Shown here in pieces: positions 23,747 to 31,173 of a DNA stretch of 34,802 bases. The translations under genes were made by a program, and so were the position numbers. Numbering within the stretch: the first letter of the stretch is position 1; each line of letters opens with the position of its first letter. The notes beneath the pieces are model-generated. The model was not told where the DNA came from, ran no database searches, and saw only the letters and a program-made list of their open reading frames with translations. The DNA comes from Nitrospira sp. (GTDB taxonomy: Bacteria > Nitrospirota > Nitrospiria > Nitrospirales > Nitrospiraceae), in the NCBI GenBank assembly GCA_023248215.1, contig JAHFEW010000042.1, forward strand, positions 1-34,802. The letters are read 5' to 3'.

Positions 23747-24459
23747 GCCTGCGTCAGGACATTGCCTTCATGCCCAAGATTGATTTCCGCCCTCACGGGC
23801 AAATGATCTGATGCCGTTTCGCTCAAGGCGGTACTGTGCGCCTGAACGTTTACAAGAGCAGGCGCTGGTGCGACCCAGATCCGATCCAGCGCCAACATCG
23901 GCCATTTGGAAGGAAAGGTTAATGGGGCCGTCGGACGGCCGAATACCCGCCACAATATTCGCAGCGACTTTCCCCAAACGCACCATTCGTTGAGATCACC
24001 CATGAGGATCGTCAATTCCCGTCGCTCCACGTCAAGAAGTTCAAGCAGTCGTTGAACTTGTCGCGGGCGTTCTAACGGCCAGAGCCCCAGGTGGGTATTC
24101 AATACATGGATGGATCGGCCATGGCAGTTCATGTCCACATCCAGCACGCCGCGTGGCTCGTGTCCACCAATGGAGAGATCCCAGCGTCTCACCTTCTCGA
24201 CGGGCAGTTTTGTGAGCACCGCATTTCCATAGTCGCCTTCCGGTCGTGACCGCACCGGCCCGGCTACAGCGGTCATCTTCGTCTTGGCCGCCAGCCAAGG
24301 CAAAATGTGGGTCGTATCCGGCCTCAACACATCGACTTCCTGTAGCGCGACAATGTCGGCCTCCATTTCCTGCAGCACCCGGAGAATGCGCTGAGGCTCA
24401 TACCGCCCGTCCTTCCCGAACCCACGATGGATATTATAAGAGGCCACTTGTATGCGCAT
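23743..24459 (-). CDS. Endonuclease/exonuclease/phosphatase (EEP) family protein
   Basis: A 238-residue EEP-fold enzyme with all the expected motifs: VASYNIHRG (metal/phosphate site Asn), DIVALQEVD (catalytic Glu), HVLNTHLGL (His), LMGDLNEW (Asp and Asn) and SDHLPVRAEI (the C-terminal Asp-His). The family hydrolyses phosphodiesters in DNA, lipids or sugars; this one lacks a signal peptide and the substrate is unknown. Start ATG 24459 fits the family N-terminus (MRIQVASYNIHRG); an ATG at 24486 is also in frame. It overlaps the 3' end of the PLD-VTT gene by 26 nt. A PLD-like gene paired with an EEP gene is a recurring arrangement in bacteria, which suggests phospholipid or envelope work. Its TAA overlaps the TAG of the convergent gene. 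Confidence 0.88.
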   Translation of the reverse strand: MRIQVASYNIHRGFGKDGRYEPQRILRVLQEMEADIVALQEVDVLRPDTTHILPWLAAKTKMTAVAGPVRSRPEGDYGNAVLTKLPVEKVRRWDLSIGGHEPRGVLDVDMNCHGRSIHVLNTHLGLWPLERPRQVQRLLELLDVERRELTILMGDLNEWCVWGKSLRILWRVFGRPTAPLTFPSKWPMLALDRIWVAPAPALVNVQAHSTALSETASDHLPVRAEINLGHEGNVLTQA

Positions 24460-26704
24460 CTCGATCGGCCCCTTCCCGGTGGGCATTACATGAGGGCGTT
24501 GACTGTTCGCCGGTGACCGAACCGGCGATATGACGCCTTGCCGGCAAGCGCCGCGACAGATACCACGCGCCGACCCAGGCGCCCGTGATCAGCACTCCCA
24601 GTACAGCAAAGGCCAGAGGACTCGGTTCTCGCACCGCCTCCTCCAGACGATCGATAAAGGCCGACGTCACCACGATGCCGGGAGTCATGCCGAGCGTGGT
24701 TCCCAGAATGAAGTCCCGCAGAGATAGAGGCGTGGCGCCGGCCACGAGATTCACCATCGAAAAGGGGGCAATCGGCAATATCCTGACCATGAGAATGGCC
24801 CACAATCCGCGTTCGGCGAGGCGTCGGCTCAAGTGAGCGACACGACGTCCGGCGAACCGTTGGACGCGATACCTTCCCAATCTGCGCCCCAGAGCGAATA
24901 GGGTGACGGCGCTCAGCAGCGATCCCGCCAAAGCGAACGGTGCTCCGAGCAAGGCACCGAAGGCGATGACCGTCACGACGATGAGCAGCGTAATCGGAAT
25001 CGCGAGAAACCCACCCACGATATAGCCGCACAGCACGGTTAGGAATCCCACCGGCCCCCGTCCCATGGCCTGCACGGCGTCAACCAGACTCTCGACATGG
25101 ATGCGCTCGCCCATCGGCGTCCAACGCCATGCCGCAGCCAAGGCTCCGATGGCCGCCAACACCGATACTGCGATAAACACACGGCGTCGGATATATTCCC
25201 GTTCTTTACGGTGGATCATGGTGCCTAAGATCTCCTGGGCCACCATGGGACGTTCCGGATCCACCAGTAGATTTTCAGGAATCAGCGCAGCGGCAGTCTC
25301 GCTATTGTCGAAACACCCATCTTCCAAGCTTCGATCTCCCCCGCGTAAGGCATCGATCGCACCAGTCAGCGAACCGACGCAACAGATCTGCTCTGCCACC
25401 ACATCCGCCTTAACCCCGAGGTGCTCACCGATCAACCCGTTACGAAGCGCTGCAATGACGGTCCGTATGTGCGGCTGCCCGCAGGATTCGAGCGCGAGAT
25501 TACATTCGGTATCGAACCCCATGGAACGGTTCGAAACGTTGGCGGAGCCCAGACAGACGAAATCGTCATCCACGATGAGCACTTTGCTGTGCACATCAAC
25601 CTTCTCCGCTCCACCCGTCCCAGGGACTGTCGGGGCACAGACACGCAGTCGACCATAATGATCGGCCAACTCCATATCGCTCAATACTCGGGCCCGCAAT
25701 GTGTCCATCGTCTGGCATTCCAACCAGCCGTCACAATTGTGGCGTAAGACCAGCACCACGTCAGGCCCTTCCGGCTCAGACAAGCGAGCCGCGAGCGCAC
25801 GACCGATCACATGTGCCGTGAAATATTGGGACTCGATATAGATGGACTCCCGGGCGCTCTTGATCCCGTCGAGATAGGCCTGCTGGATTTCGCGAATCTC
25901 GACATGCCCTTCATAGGCAGGTTGCGTGCGCATAATGCCCACGGAGCACTGCTCCACATCCTGCGGCAAAGAAGCAGGCCAGAGTTCCTGCACCGGACGC
26001 CGACCCGGTTGAGGGAGCCGCCGTCCAGTTGCATTGAGCCAGCGGGTTCGGGCCAGATCCCCCAAGGCACCGGCCGCTTCGCCGGAGACCATCATCTGGA
26101 CATCGTGAAAAGGAGCATAGGGGGTTCCATCTGCATCCACCCGCCGGGGGTCTTGGAACGAATGCGCCCTCGTATCCCATCGGGATTTCGTCAAATCCAG
26201 TCCGCCGACGAAGGCAATCGTGTCGTCGATGACCACTACCTTCTGATGGTGCGATGCGCCCATGGGATGCTGGCCGTCGACCTGATAGGAGAGCCGACGA
26301 TGGCCGCTCCATCCCCGTTCGGCCGTCGGCATCCATTCACGCTCCAACGCATAAATCATCGCAAAGTCCCAATTGAGCACATAGACGCGCAGCTTTCGTT
26401 TACGTCGCAACAAGGCGGTCAGAAATTCACCGAGCTTTGTGGGGAACTCCGATGATTCGCCGTCCCCTCGTACCAAGTCGATTTTGGTATCGAGGTCCCA
26501 ACCCACAATTATGATGGAGTGTTTGGCTTGTAACGCCACATCTCGGAATGCTTGAAAATATGCTTGCCCGTCGATAAGAAAGGCCGCTTTCTCAATCTGT
26601 TCACGACGCCAGCAATTTCGTCCTGGTACCAGCAATGGGGAGAGATTTATCACGGCCTGTGCCAAGCCCACCCCCGTATGATCATAAAACTCCTTCTTTT
26701 TCAT
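24434..26704 (-). CDS. Phospholipase D-like protein fused to a VTT/DedA-type membrane domain
   Basis: A 756-residue fusion. The N-terminal half has two HKD motifs: H153-K155-D160 (HHQKVVVID) and H372-K374-D379 (HSKVLIVDD, followed by CLGSANVSNRSMGFDTE). This is the active-site pair of cardiolipin synthases and phospholipases D. The C-terminal part (from about residue 520) has a hydrophobic segment and a VTT/SNARE-associated (DedA-like) domain with GGFLAIPITLLIVVTVIAFG, RLAERGLWAILMVRILPIAP and LGTTLGMTPGIV. GAGGGAG about 7 nt before ATG 26704 sets the start; an earlier in-frame ATG at 26755 lies upstream of the predicted transcription start. Probably an inner-membrane phospholipid-modifying enzyme (inference). 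Confidence 0.92.
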   Translation of the reverse strand: MKKKEFYDHTGVGLAQAVINLSPLLVPGRNCWRREQIEKAAFLIDGQAYFQAFRDVALQAKHSIIIVGWDLDTKIDLVRGDGESSEFPTKLGEFLTALLRRKRKLRVYVLNWDFAMIYALEREWMPTAERGWSGHRRLSYQVDGQHPMGASHHQKVVVIDDTIAFVGGLDLTKSRWDTRAHSFQDPRRVDADGTPYAPFHDVQMMVSGEAAGALGDLARTRWLNATGRRLPQPGRRPVQELWPASLPQDVEQCSVGIMRTQPAYEGHVEIREIQQAYLDGIKSARESIYIESQYFTAHVIGRALAARLSEPEGPDVVLVLRHNCDGWLECQTMDTLRARVLSDMELADHYGRLRVCAPTVPGTGGAEKVDVHSKVLIVDDDFVCLGSANVSNRSMGFDTECNLALESCGQPHIRTVIAALRNGLIGEHLGVKADVVAEQICCVGSLTGAIDALRGGDRSLEDGCFDNSETAAALIPENLLVDPERPMVAQEILGTMIHRKEREYIRRRVFIAVSVLAAIGALAAAWRWTPMGERIHVESLVDAVQAMGRGPVGFLTVLCGYIVGGFLAIPITLLIVVTVIAFGALLGAPFALAGSLLSAVTLFALGRRLGRYRVQRFAGRRVAHLSRRLAERGLWAILMVRILPIAPFSMVNLVAGATPLSLRDFILGTTLGMTPGIVVTSAFIDRLEEAVREPSPLAFAVLGVLITGAWVGAWYLSRRLPARRHIAGSVTGEQSTPSCNAHREGADRDAHTSGLL

Positions 26705-26750
26705 TCTGGCACTCCCTCTCAATACTGCAGAGCACATGCCCAGGACAGGA

Positions 26751-26797
26751 ACCATAGCTCAATCGATCCTGAACTTCACAGCTAGTCACTACCCTAG
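26751..26797 (-). promoter_or_regulatory. Palindrome-type promoter of the PLD-VTT/EEP operon
   Basis: On the minus strand, CTAGGGTAGTGACTAG (26797-26782) is followed by 25 nt and TATGGT (26756-26751), 41 bp from first base to first base. Transcription would begin near 26744, 40 nt before the ATG at 26704. It lies 15 bp from the plus-strand site at 26813. Confidence 0.4.
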
Positions 26798-26812
26798 CGA
26801 CCAGGGTGAGAC

Positions 26813-26857
26813 CGAGAGGTTTCCCTAGTGGCCGGTTCCAGCGATTCAGAATAAATT
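26813..26857 (+). promoter_or_regulatory. Palindrome-type promoter of the copper-protein gene
   Basis: CGAGAGGTTTCCCTAG (26813-26828) is followed by 23 nt and TAAATT (26852-26857), 39 bp from first base to first base. The left half-site deviates (CGAG). Predicted transcription starts near 26864, 36 nt before the ATG at 26900. Confidence 0.4.
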
Positions 26858-26899
26858 TAGAACAGAGTCTATGAGTTGGTTGCGGATGGAGGTGAGGCA

Positions 26900-27313
26900 A
26901 TGACCATGAAATCTTCCCATGGAGGAGAGCATTCCGTAGGGCAGCATATGGAAGATTGTATCGAAGCCTGCTTAGATTGTGCGCGTATCTGCAATACCTG
27001 CGCGGATGACATGATCGGCATGTCGCATCAGGCCGCCCAAGATTTGACAGCCCGTTGCATCAGGCTCTGCCGTGATTGCGCCGACATTTGCTTGCTCGCA
27101 GCGCAATGGATGGGCCGCGCCTCCGCGTTTGCTCTCCGCGCCTGCGCGCTCTGCGCAGAACTCTGTGAACTCTGTGCCGGCGTCTGTGAGCAGCATGCTC
27201 CGCATCATGCTCTCTGTGGTGACTGTGCCAAGGAATGCCGGCGATGCGCTGAGATCTGTCACAAAATGGTGGTGGAATCGGTGCCGGCTGCTTCCGGTGT
27301 GAATTCACAATAA
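26900..27313 (+). CDS. Four-helix bundle copper-binding protein (DUF326/Csp type)
   Basis: A 137-residue protein with 19 cysteines, arranged mostly as CxxC and CxxxC pairs along four predicted helices (CIEACLDCARICNTC, CIRLCRDCADIC, CALCAELCELCAGVC, CGDCAKECRRCAEIC). This is the hallmark of copper storage proteins, where the bundle core binds many Cu(I) ions. No signal peptide is present, so it would be a cytosolic (Csp3-like) form. GGAGGTGA 5-7 nt before ATG 26900 favours this start over the frame's earlier ATG at 26876; ATG 26906 is a near alternative. Two small exported or anchored proteins follow downstream and may share the transcript. Confidence 0.93.
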   Translation: MTMKSSHGGEHSVGQHMEDCIEACLDCARICNTCADDMIGMSHQAAQDLTARCIRLCRDCADICLLAAQWMGRASAFALRACALCAELCELCAGVCEQHAPHHALCGDCAKECRRCAEICHKMVVESVPAASGVNSQ

Positions 27314-27373
27314 AAGGATCACACCAAAGATCGATCAGAATCCGGCAGCCGGTAAGAAGAGGGGGACCTCAGG

Positions 27374-27595
27374 ATGAATGTGATGTTCACCGCCGTCTGT
27401 ATCAGCGGCATTCTGATCGCCGGTACGGGTCTCTCATCGGACGAGGTGCCGGCTCCGATACCTCAACCAGGACCCGGGCCGACGGCTCCTCCAAAACCAA
27501 CCGATCCCCAACCAGAGCCACCACCGACTCCTCAGCCGCCGCTCATGCCCGGTTCACCAAGGAACGACGATCTGACAGAACCCCTGTTCGCATGA
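27374..27595 (+). CDS. Small proline-rich exported protein
   Basis: A 73-residue product. Residues 1-22 look like a signal peptide (MNVMFTAVCISGILIAGTGL). The rest is dominated by Pro in runs such as PAPIPQPGPGPTAPPKP and PQPEPPPTPQPP, ending in an acidic segment. No family is recognisable, since Pro-rich sequences are compositionally similar. GAGGGGG about 8 nt before the ATG supports expression. It lies 60 nt after the copper-protein gene and 31 nt before the next. It might be a periplasmic linker-like peptide; certainty is limited by its short length. Confidence 0.5.
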   Translation: MNVMFTAVCISGILIAGTGLSSDEVPAPIPQPGPGPTAPPKPTDPQPEPPPTPQPPLMPGSPRNDDLTEPLFA

Positions 27596-27626
27596 CGCGC
27601 GCACAGAAGAAAGGAGAAGATGGATC

Positions 27627-28004
27627 ATGCCTGAGCATACTTTAGCTCGCCGGATACAATCCGTTCTTCGTGGAATGGTCATGGGAGGGATAGTTGGAGG
27701 GATCCTGTTCGGCACGCTCGTGGAATTTCACGCTCTTAGGCTCACTCCAGTGCTCGCTGAGGCTCCAGTTGAGGATTATGATACGGTCTCGGGAATACTT
27801 GGAGCGGTGAATCTGGCAGAAAAAAAAGGTACGATCACCACTGATCTGGGGAAGCAAGTGGCATTTCAGATTGTCAAACCCGAGCTTTTCATTAATCTCT
27901 CCGTCGGCCAACGAATCACACTCAAGCTTGATAAGAATGGTCGAGCCGTACGAGTGATGGACAATGCCGCCCCTGAGTTACCGCCTCCTTCCTCTCCCAA
28001 ATAG
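27627..28004 (+). CDS. Membrane-anchored or exported small beta-domain protein
   Basis: A 125-residue protein. A hydrophobic segment (GMVMGGIVGGILFGTLVEF, about residues 16-34) acts as signal or anchor; an AEA site near residue 44 could be cleaved. The domain that follows (VSGILGAVNLAEKKGTITTD, LGKQVAFQIVKPELFINLSVG, QRITLKLDKNGRAVRVM) is a compact beta-rich unit. It resembles the interrupted domain of the 22428-23093 protein, and is followed by a Pro-rich tail. AAAGGAGA 9 nt before the ATG supports the start. No named family recognised. Probably co-transcribed with the copper-storage and Pro-rich genes. Confidence 0.65.
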   Translation: MPEHTLARRIQSVLRGMVMGGIVGGILFGTLVEFHALRLTPVLAEAPVEDYDTVSGILGAVNLAEKKGTITTDLGKQVAFQIVKPELFINLSVGQRITLKLDKNGRAVRVMDNAAPELPPPSSPK

Positions 28005-28032
28005 GACACCCACCGTCGCAAAACAGGACAAA

Positions 28033-28079
28033 CTAGGGGGTTTCACTAGTGGGTGGATCAGTGTGAATCGCAGTACAAG
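28033..28079 (+). promoter_or_regulatory. Palindrome-type promoter before the decayed sensor-kinase gene
   Basis: CTAGGGGGTTTCACTAG (28033-28049) has one extra base between half-sites compared with the other members. TACAAG follows at 28074-28079, 41 bp from the first base. Transcription would start near 28086 and run through the leader hairpin and the sensor-kinase remnant. Confidence 0.45.
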
Positions 28080-28124
28080 AGTTTCCCAATAATATTGGAT
28101 ACATATATCAGTTTTGCTAATTGG

Positions 28125-28171
28125 CCACCGTGTGAAGCAATTCTCATAATACCCTCACACCTGGTGGAGGG
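28125..28171 (+). promoter_or_regulatory. Leader hairpin overlapping a ribosome binding site
   Basis: CCACCGTGTGA (28125-28135) can pair with TCACAC-CT-GGTGG (28155-28167), an 11-bp stem with a 2-nt bulge and a 19-nt loop. The right arm ends inside GGTGGAGGG, the ribosome binding site of the short leader frame at 28179. Folding would hide part of it. Whether this regulates anything is inference. Confidence 0.35.
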
Positions 28172-28178
28172 AAATATT

Positions 28179-28250
28179 GTGCAACCATGCGCGCTCCTCA
28201 GGATGGATCAGACCGCTGTCATGATCATCATTCCCTCGGCACGGAAATGA
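28179..28250 (+). CDS. Possible 23-residue leader peptide
   Basis: GGAGGG (28166-28171) is followed 7 nt later by GTG at 28179 and a 23-codon frame (MQPCALLRMDQTAVMIIIPS...). Its TGA overlaps the ATG at 28247 of the downstream sensor-kinase remnant (ATGA). That ATG has almost no ribosome binding site of its own, so this short frame may have delivered ribosomes to it. No family recognised. Confidence 0.3.
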   Translation: MQPCALLRMDQTAVMIIIPSARK

Positions 28251-28739
28251 CTGCTACCACCACCTCTCATTGGTTTGCCGGCGGTGGCGATATGGGGGAG
28301 CGCATTCGTGCCTACCCATGGAGCACGTCTCCGCTCGGGCCGATTGAACAGTGGCCATCGGTACTGACGTCAACCTTGAGCATCTGCCTCAGCGCCCAGT
28401 TTCCTATGGCAATCTATTGGGGTGCCGAAGGATGGCTGCTGTATAACGACGCATGGCGGCCCATTCTTGGTGATAAACACCCCTGGGCGATGGGCCGCTC
28501 GGCCCGCTCAGTCTGGCCTGAGATCTGGGACGCCATCGATCCCCTGTTCGAGAGTGTCCGAGCAATCGGTCAAGCCACCTGGCGTGGCGACGAAATATTG
28601 CCGATGCAGCGATTTGGTTATACCGAGGAATGCTCTACTTCGACTGCAGCTTCAACCCCATTCGAAGTCAAAGCGGACAGCTTGGCCGATCGCCGCCCCG
28701 CCCATTTGATATCGAGAGGGTCGCAAAAAATGAATAGAG
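28247..28739 (+). pseudogene. N-terminal fragment of a PAS-type sensor histidine kinase, frameshifted
   Basis: Codons from ATG 28247 encode the N-terminus of a PAS-type sensor kinase: GGGDMGERIRAYPWSTSPLG, PIEQWPSVLTSTLSICLSAQ, FPMAIYWGAEGWLLYNDAWR, PILGDKHPWAMGRSARSVWP and RFGYTEEC. Just after EEC (near 28634) the family sequence jumps frame: two extra bases (TC) separate it from YFDCSFNPIRSQSG in the neighbouring frame, which itself ends at a TAG (28737-28739). Homology is lost around 28675. The rest of the kinase (GAF/PAS, HisKA, ATPase) is missing. The original frame runs open to 28774 without resembling anything. It is preceded by its own promoter and leader. Confidence 0.7.
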
Positions 28740-28827
28740 CCTCCAGTTGTGCAATGGACTCGATATTGGCCTGAATGAACCGTCTGACATCGTCCGGGAT
28801 ATTTCTGATCGCGTGAGGAATTTCCAT
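28690..28827 (-). pseudogene. 5' fragment of a small winged-helix-like protein gene
   Basis: The minus-strand frame from ATG 28827 reads MEIPHAIRNIPDDVRRFIQ, then ANIESIAQLEALFIFCDPLDIKW. This resembles the start of a small family of about 100-130 residues, in which a helix pair 'FIxxxIxSxxQLExLLxL' precedes a winged helix. After KW the frame loses resemblance, while the neighbouring frame reads GGAAIGQAVRFD, a plausible continuation, so a frameshift is likely near 28705. The remaining C-terminus is gone where the fragment meets the sensor-kinase remnant on the other strand. The reading frame itself continues to 28618. Family recognition is from memory and only moderate. Confidence 0.4.
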
Positions 28828-28896
28828 CCCGGTCACGCATTCAGTGCACATGCTACATAGGGCTACCTGAGAAGCGAGAACAGGGCAGGCTGTGGA

Positions 28897-30993
28897 TCAC
28901 AGAGGAGGCTGACCGGTCCGTATTGCGTTCTCCCCCTTTAGCGTCTGACAGGTGCTGGGTTCCTGTTGCACAGCCTTTACGATCGCGCCATACAATTGGT
29001 CGCCCGCTGCCTCCTTGGAGACATAACAACTGGCACCTGCCTCTAGAAGGAGAGATTCCACCTGACCACGCGTGGATACCGAGAGACCGACGACGATCAT
29101 CCCCGGCCAATTGGCTTTGATCCGGCGTGTGGCTTCGAGGCCGTCCATTCTGGCCATGTTCACATCCATGACGATCACATCCGGAGCCAGCAACCCGGCC
29201 AGTTCCACCGCCTCCTCTCCATCGGCCGCTTCACCCACCACGGAAATGTCCCGATAGGCGTCCAAGATACTGCGCAGCCCCTGCCGCACCATCGCATGGT
29301 CATCGGCCAATAGAATGCGAAGCACCTTGCCATGAGCCGGATCAGCGCCGGATGAAAAACTCCCTTCGCCGAGGCCATGGGACTCTGCGGACAGCAGCGA
29401 TTCTGCCTCTCTCGGAATCACCGGACTTGCCGGTAGCGACGACGGACCAGGTTGCGCAACCGGCCTGCGATCGGCAGGCCAGTAGGGAATGATTAATGCC
29501 GCACAGGTCCCTTGGTCGGGGACGGATGTCACCACCAGGCGGCCGCCCATGGCCTCCGTCCGCTCCCGCACGCTGAAGAGTCCGAACCGTTTACGCTCAT
29601 CACTCTGTCCGGTCATTTCATCGAGGTTGAATCCACGCCCCTCGTCCTTCACCGTCACGACGAGATGGCCGTCGCTGTTCCTATCGATAGTCACTTCCGC
29701 CTGGTTGGTGCCGGCATGTTTCAACACGTTGAACAACAACTCACGCGTCGATTGAAACACGAGCACCGCCTGATCGTCATCCAGGACGACATGCTGGATG
29801 TTCTTTTTGACCGTCACCGTCAAGCCATGATTCTGCATTTGCTCCGCCAGCCACCCGAACCCCTCGAGGAGACCGAACTCCTGCAGGGCGGGCGGCGCCA
29901 ATTCGGCGACCAGCGATCGGGTATAGTTCAGTGAATCGATAATGGCCCGATCGGCTTCCATGAGGAGGGACGTCGGGGCCGTTTCCTTGACATGGGAGGA
30001 CGTTTGCCGGATTTTTATCCTGATCAGCACGAGCAGCTGCGCCAGGTAGTCGTGTAGTTCTCCGGCCAGCCGGCGGCGCTCACGTTGTTCCGTCAAAGTG
30101 AGCTCGGTAGCAAGGTCTCGTAGGCGCAACTGGGATTCGCGCAATTCCCGCGTACGTTCGCTGACCCGCTGTTCCAGTTCTACCGCGATCTTTCGTAATT
30201 GTTCCTCCGCGGCCTTGCGCTCGGTCAGGTCGCGCGCCACACGGGCGAAACCGTTCAGCTTGCCCGCGTCGTCGTTCATGGCCGTCATGACGACGTTCGC
30301 CCAAAATTTCGAGCCGTCCTTGCGCACCCGCCAGCCTTCATCCTCATGTTGTCCGGCAGCCGCCGCCATCTGCAATGCCTGGGCGGGATATCCCCGTCGA
30401 ATATCCTCTGCCGTGAAAAATTCCAAATGATTCCGGCCGATCACTTCGTGCGCCTCATACCCTTCGACCAGGCGGGTGCCGGGGTTCCAGCTGATAACGG
30501 TCCCGTCGGGACTGAGCAGGAGAATGGAAAATTCTCTAATGCTGTCCACCAGCAGGCGGAATCGCTCTTCACCGTGCCGGACGGCTTGAAGCTTTACCCG
30601 CTCGCGCATGCGGTACAGTTCGACGAACACGGACACCTTGCTCCGCAGGACCTCCGGCACGACCGGTTTGAACAGATAATCCACCGCTCCGCTCGCCAGC
30701 CCCCGGAACACGTCTTCTTCCAGCTTATCGACGGCCGACAAAAAGATAATCGGAGTATGGCGAGACTGCTCACGCTCCCGTATCAACTCGGCCGCCTCGA
30801 ACCCATCCACTCTAGGCATACGGACATCGAGCAAAATGACGGCAAAATCGTGGCGAAGCACCTGTCGCAGGGCTTCCTGTCCGGAATCCGCCGTGATGAC
30901 GATGCGGCCCGGTCCTGTCAGCAATGTCTCCATCGCCACGAGACTTCTGGCGTCGTCATCAACCAAGAGGATTTTTGCCTGAATCTCGCTCAT
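28897..30993 (-). CDS. Hybrid histidine kinase: REC-PAS-HisKA_3-ATPase-REC
   Basis: A 698-residue protein. Domains: receiver (5-125; LLVDDDARSL, phospho-acceptor D56 in LLDVRMPRVDGF); PAS (about 140-260; SILLLSPDGTVISWNPG, RKDGSKFWANVV); a coiled-coil linker; a NarX/DesK-type HisKA_3 with RERRRLAGELHDYL (H314); a HATPase_c (FQSTRELLFNVLKHA, VKDEGRGFN); a linker; and a NarL-type receiver (ILLADDHAMVRQGL, acceptor D610 in VMDVNMARMDG). The NarL-type receiver normally precedes a LuxR helix-turn-helix, which is absent here. AAGGAG 6 nt before ATG 30993 sets the start; the frame's earlier starts have no support. It lies 180 nt downstream of the larger kinase on the same strand. Confidence 0.93.
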   Translation of the reverse strand: MSEIQAKILLVDDDARSLVAMETLLTGPGRIVITADSGQEALRQVLRHDFAVILLDVRMPRVDGFEAAELIREREQSRHTPIIFLSAVDKLEEDVFRGLASGAVDYLFKPVVPEVLRSKVSVFVELYRMRERVKLQAVRHGEERFRLLVDSIREFSILLLSPDGTVISWNPGTRLVEGYEAHEVIGRNHLEFFTAEDIRRGYPAQALQMAAAAGQHEDEGWRVRKDGSKFWANVVMTAMNDDAGKLNGFARVARDLTERKAAEEQLRKIAVELEQRVSERTRELRESQLRLRDLATELTLTEQRERRRLAGELHDYLAQLLVLIRIKIRQTSSHVKETAPTSLLMEADRAIIDSLNYTRSLVAELAPPALQEFGLLEGFGWLAEQMQNHGLTVTVKKNIQHVVLDDDQAVLVFQSTRELLFNVLKHAGTNQAEVTIDRNSDGHLVVTVKDEGRGFNLDEMTGQSDERKRFGLFSVRERTEAMGGRLVVTSVPDQGTCAALIIPYWPADRRPVAQPGPSSLPASPVIPREAESLLSAESHGLGEGSFSSGADPAHGKVLRILLADDHAMVRQGLRSILDAYRDISVVGEAADGEEAVELAGLLAPDVIVMDVNMARMDGLEATRRIKANWPGMIVVGLSVSTRGQVESLLLEAGASCYVSKEAAGDQLYGAIVKAVQQEPSTCQTLKGENAIRTGQPPL

Positions 30994-31019
30994 GAGCGAC
31001 TCCTTAGCAAGGAAGATAG

Positions 31020-31158
31020 GAGCTGATGGCGTATGGCACGAACAAGGAAGCGAAGAGCTTATAGCCAATAGCATAGGGCGTATTATAGTCAAGACTCGAA
31101 AGAAACGAACGTCCCATCATGCCCTGGCCTCCCGCCATAAGCCCTACGCCATCAGCTC
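31020..31158. repeat. Separated inverted repeat between the two kinase genes
   Basis: GAGCTGATGGCGTA (31020-31033) has a perfect reverse complement at 31145-31158. The 111 bp between hold related short words (GAGCTTATAGCC, AATAGCATAGGGCG) that look like degenerate copies of the same unit. The segment is noncoding. It could be a dispersed intergenic repeat or a processed hairpin; no transposase or tRNA is associated. Confidence 0.5.
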
Positions 31159-31173
31159 TATGCTCCGATTCCG

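Noticed and set aside
30199-31026. 275-codon plus-strand frame over the second hybrid kinase
   Set aside because: Antisense to PAS and receiver domains that are clearly the coding strand.
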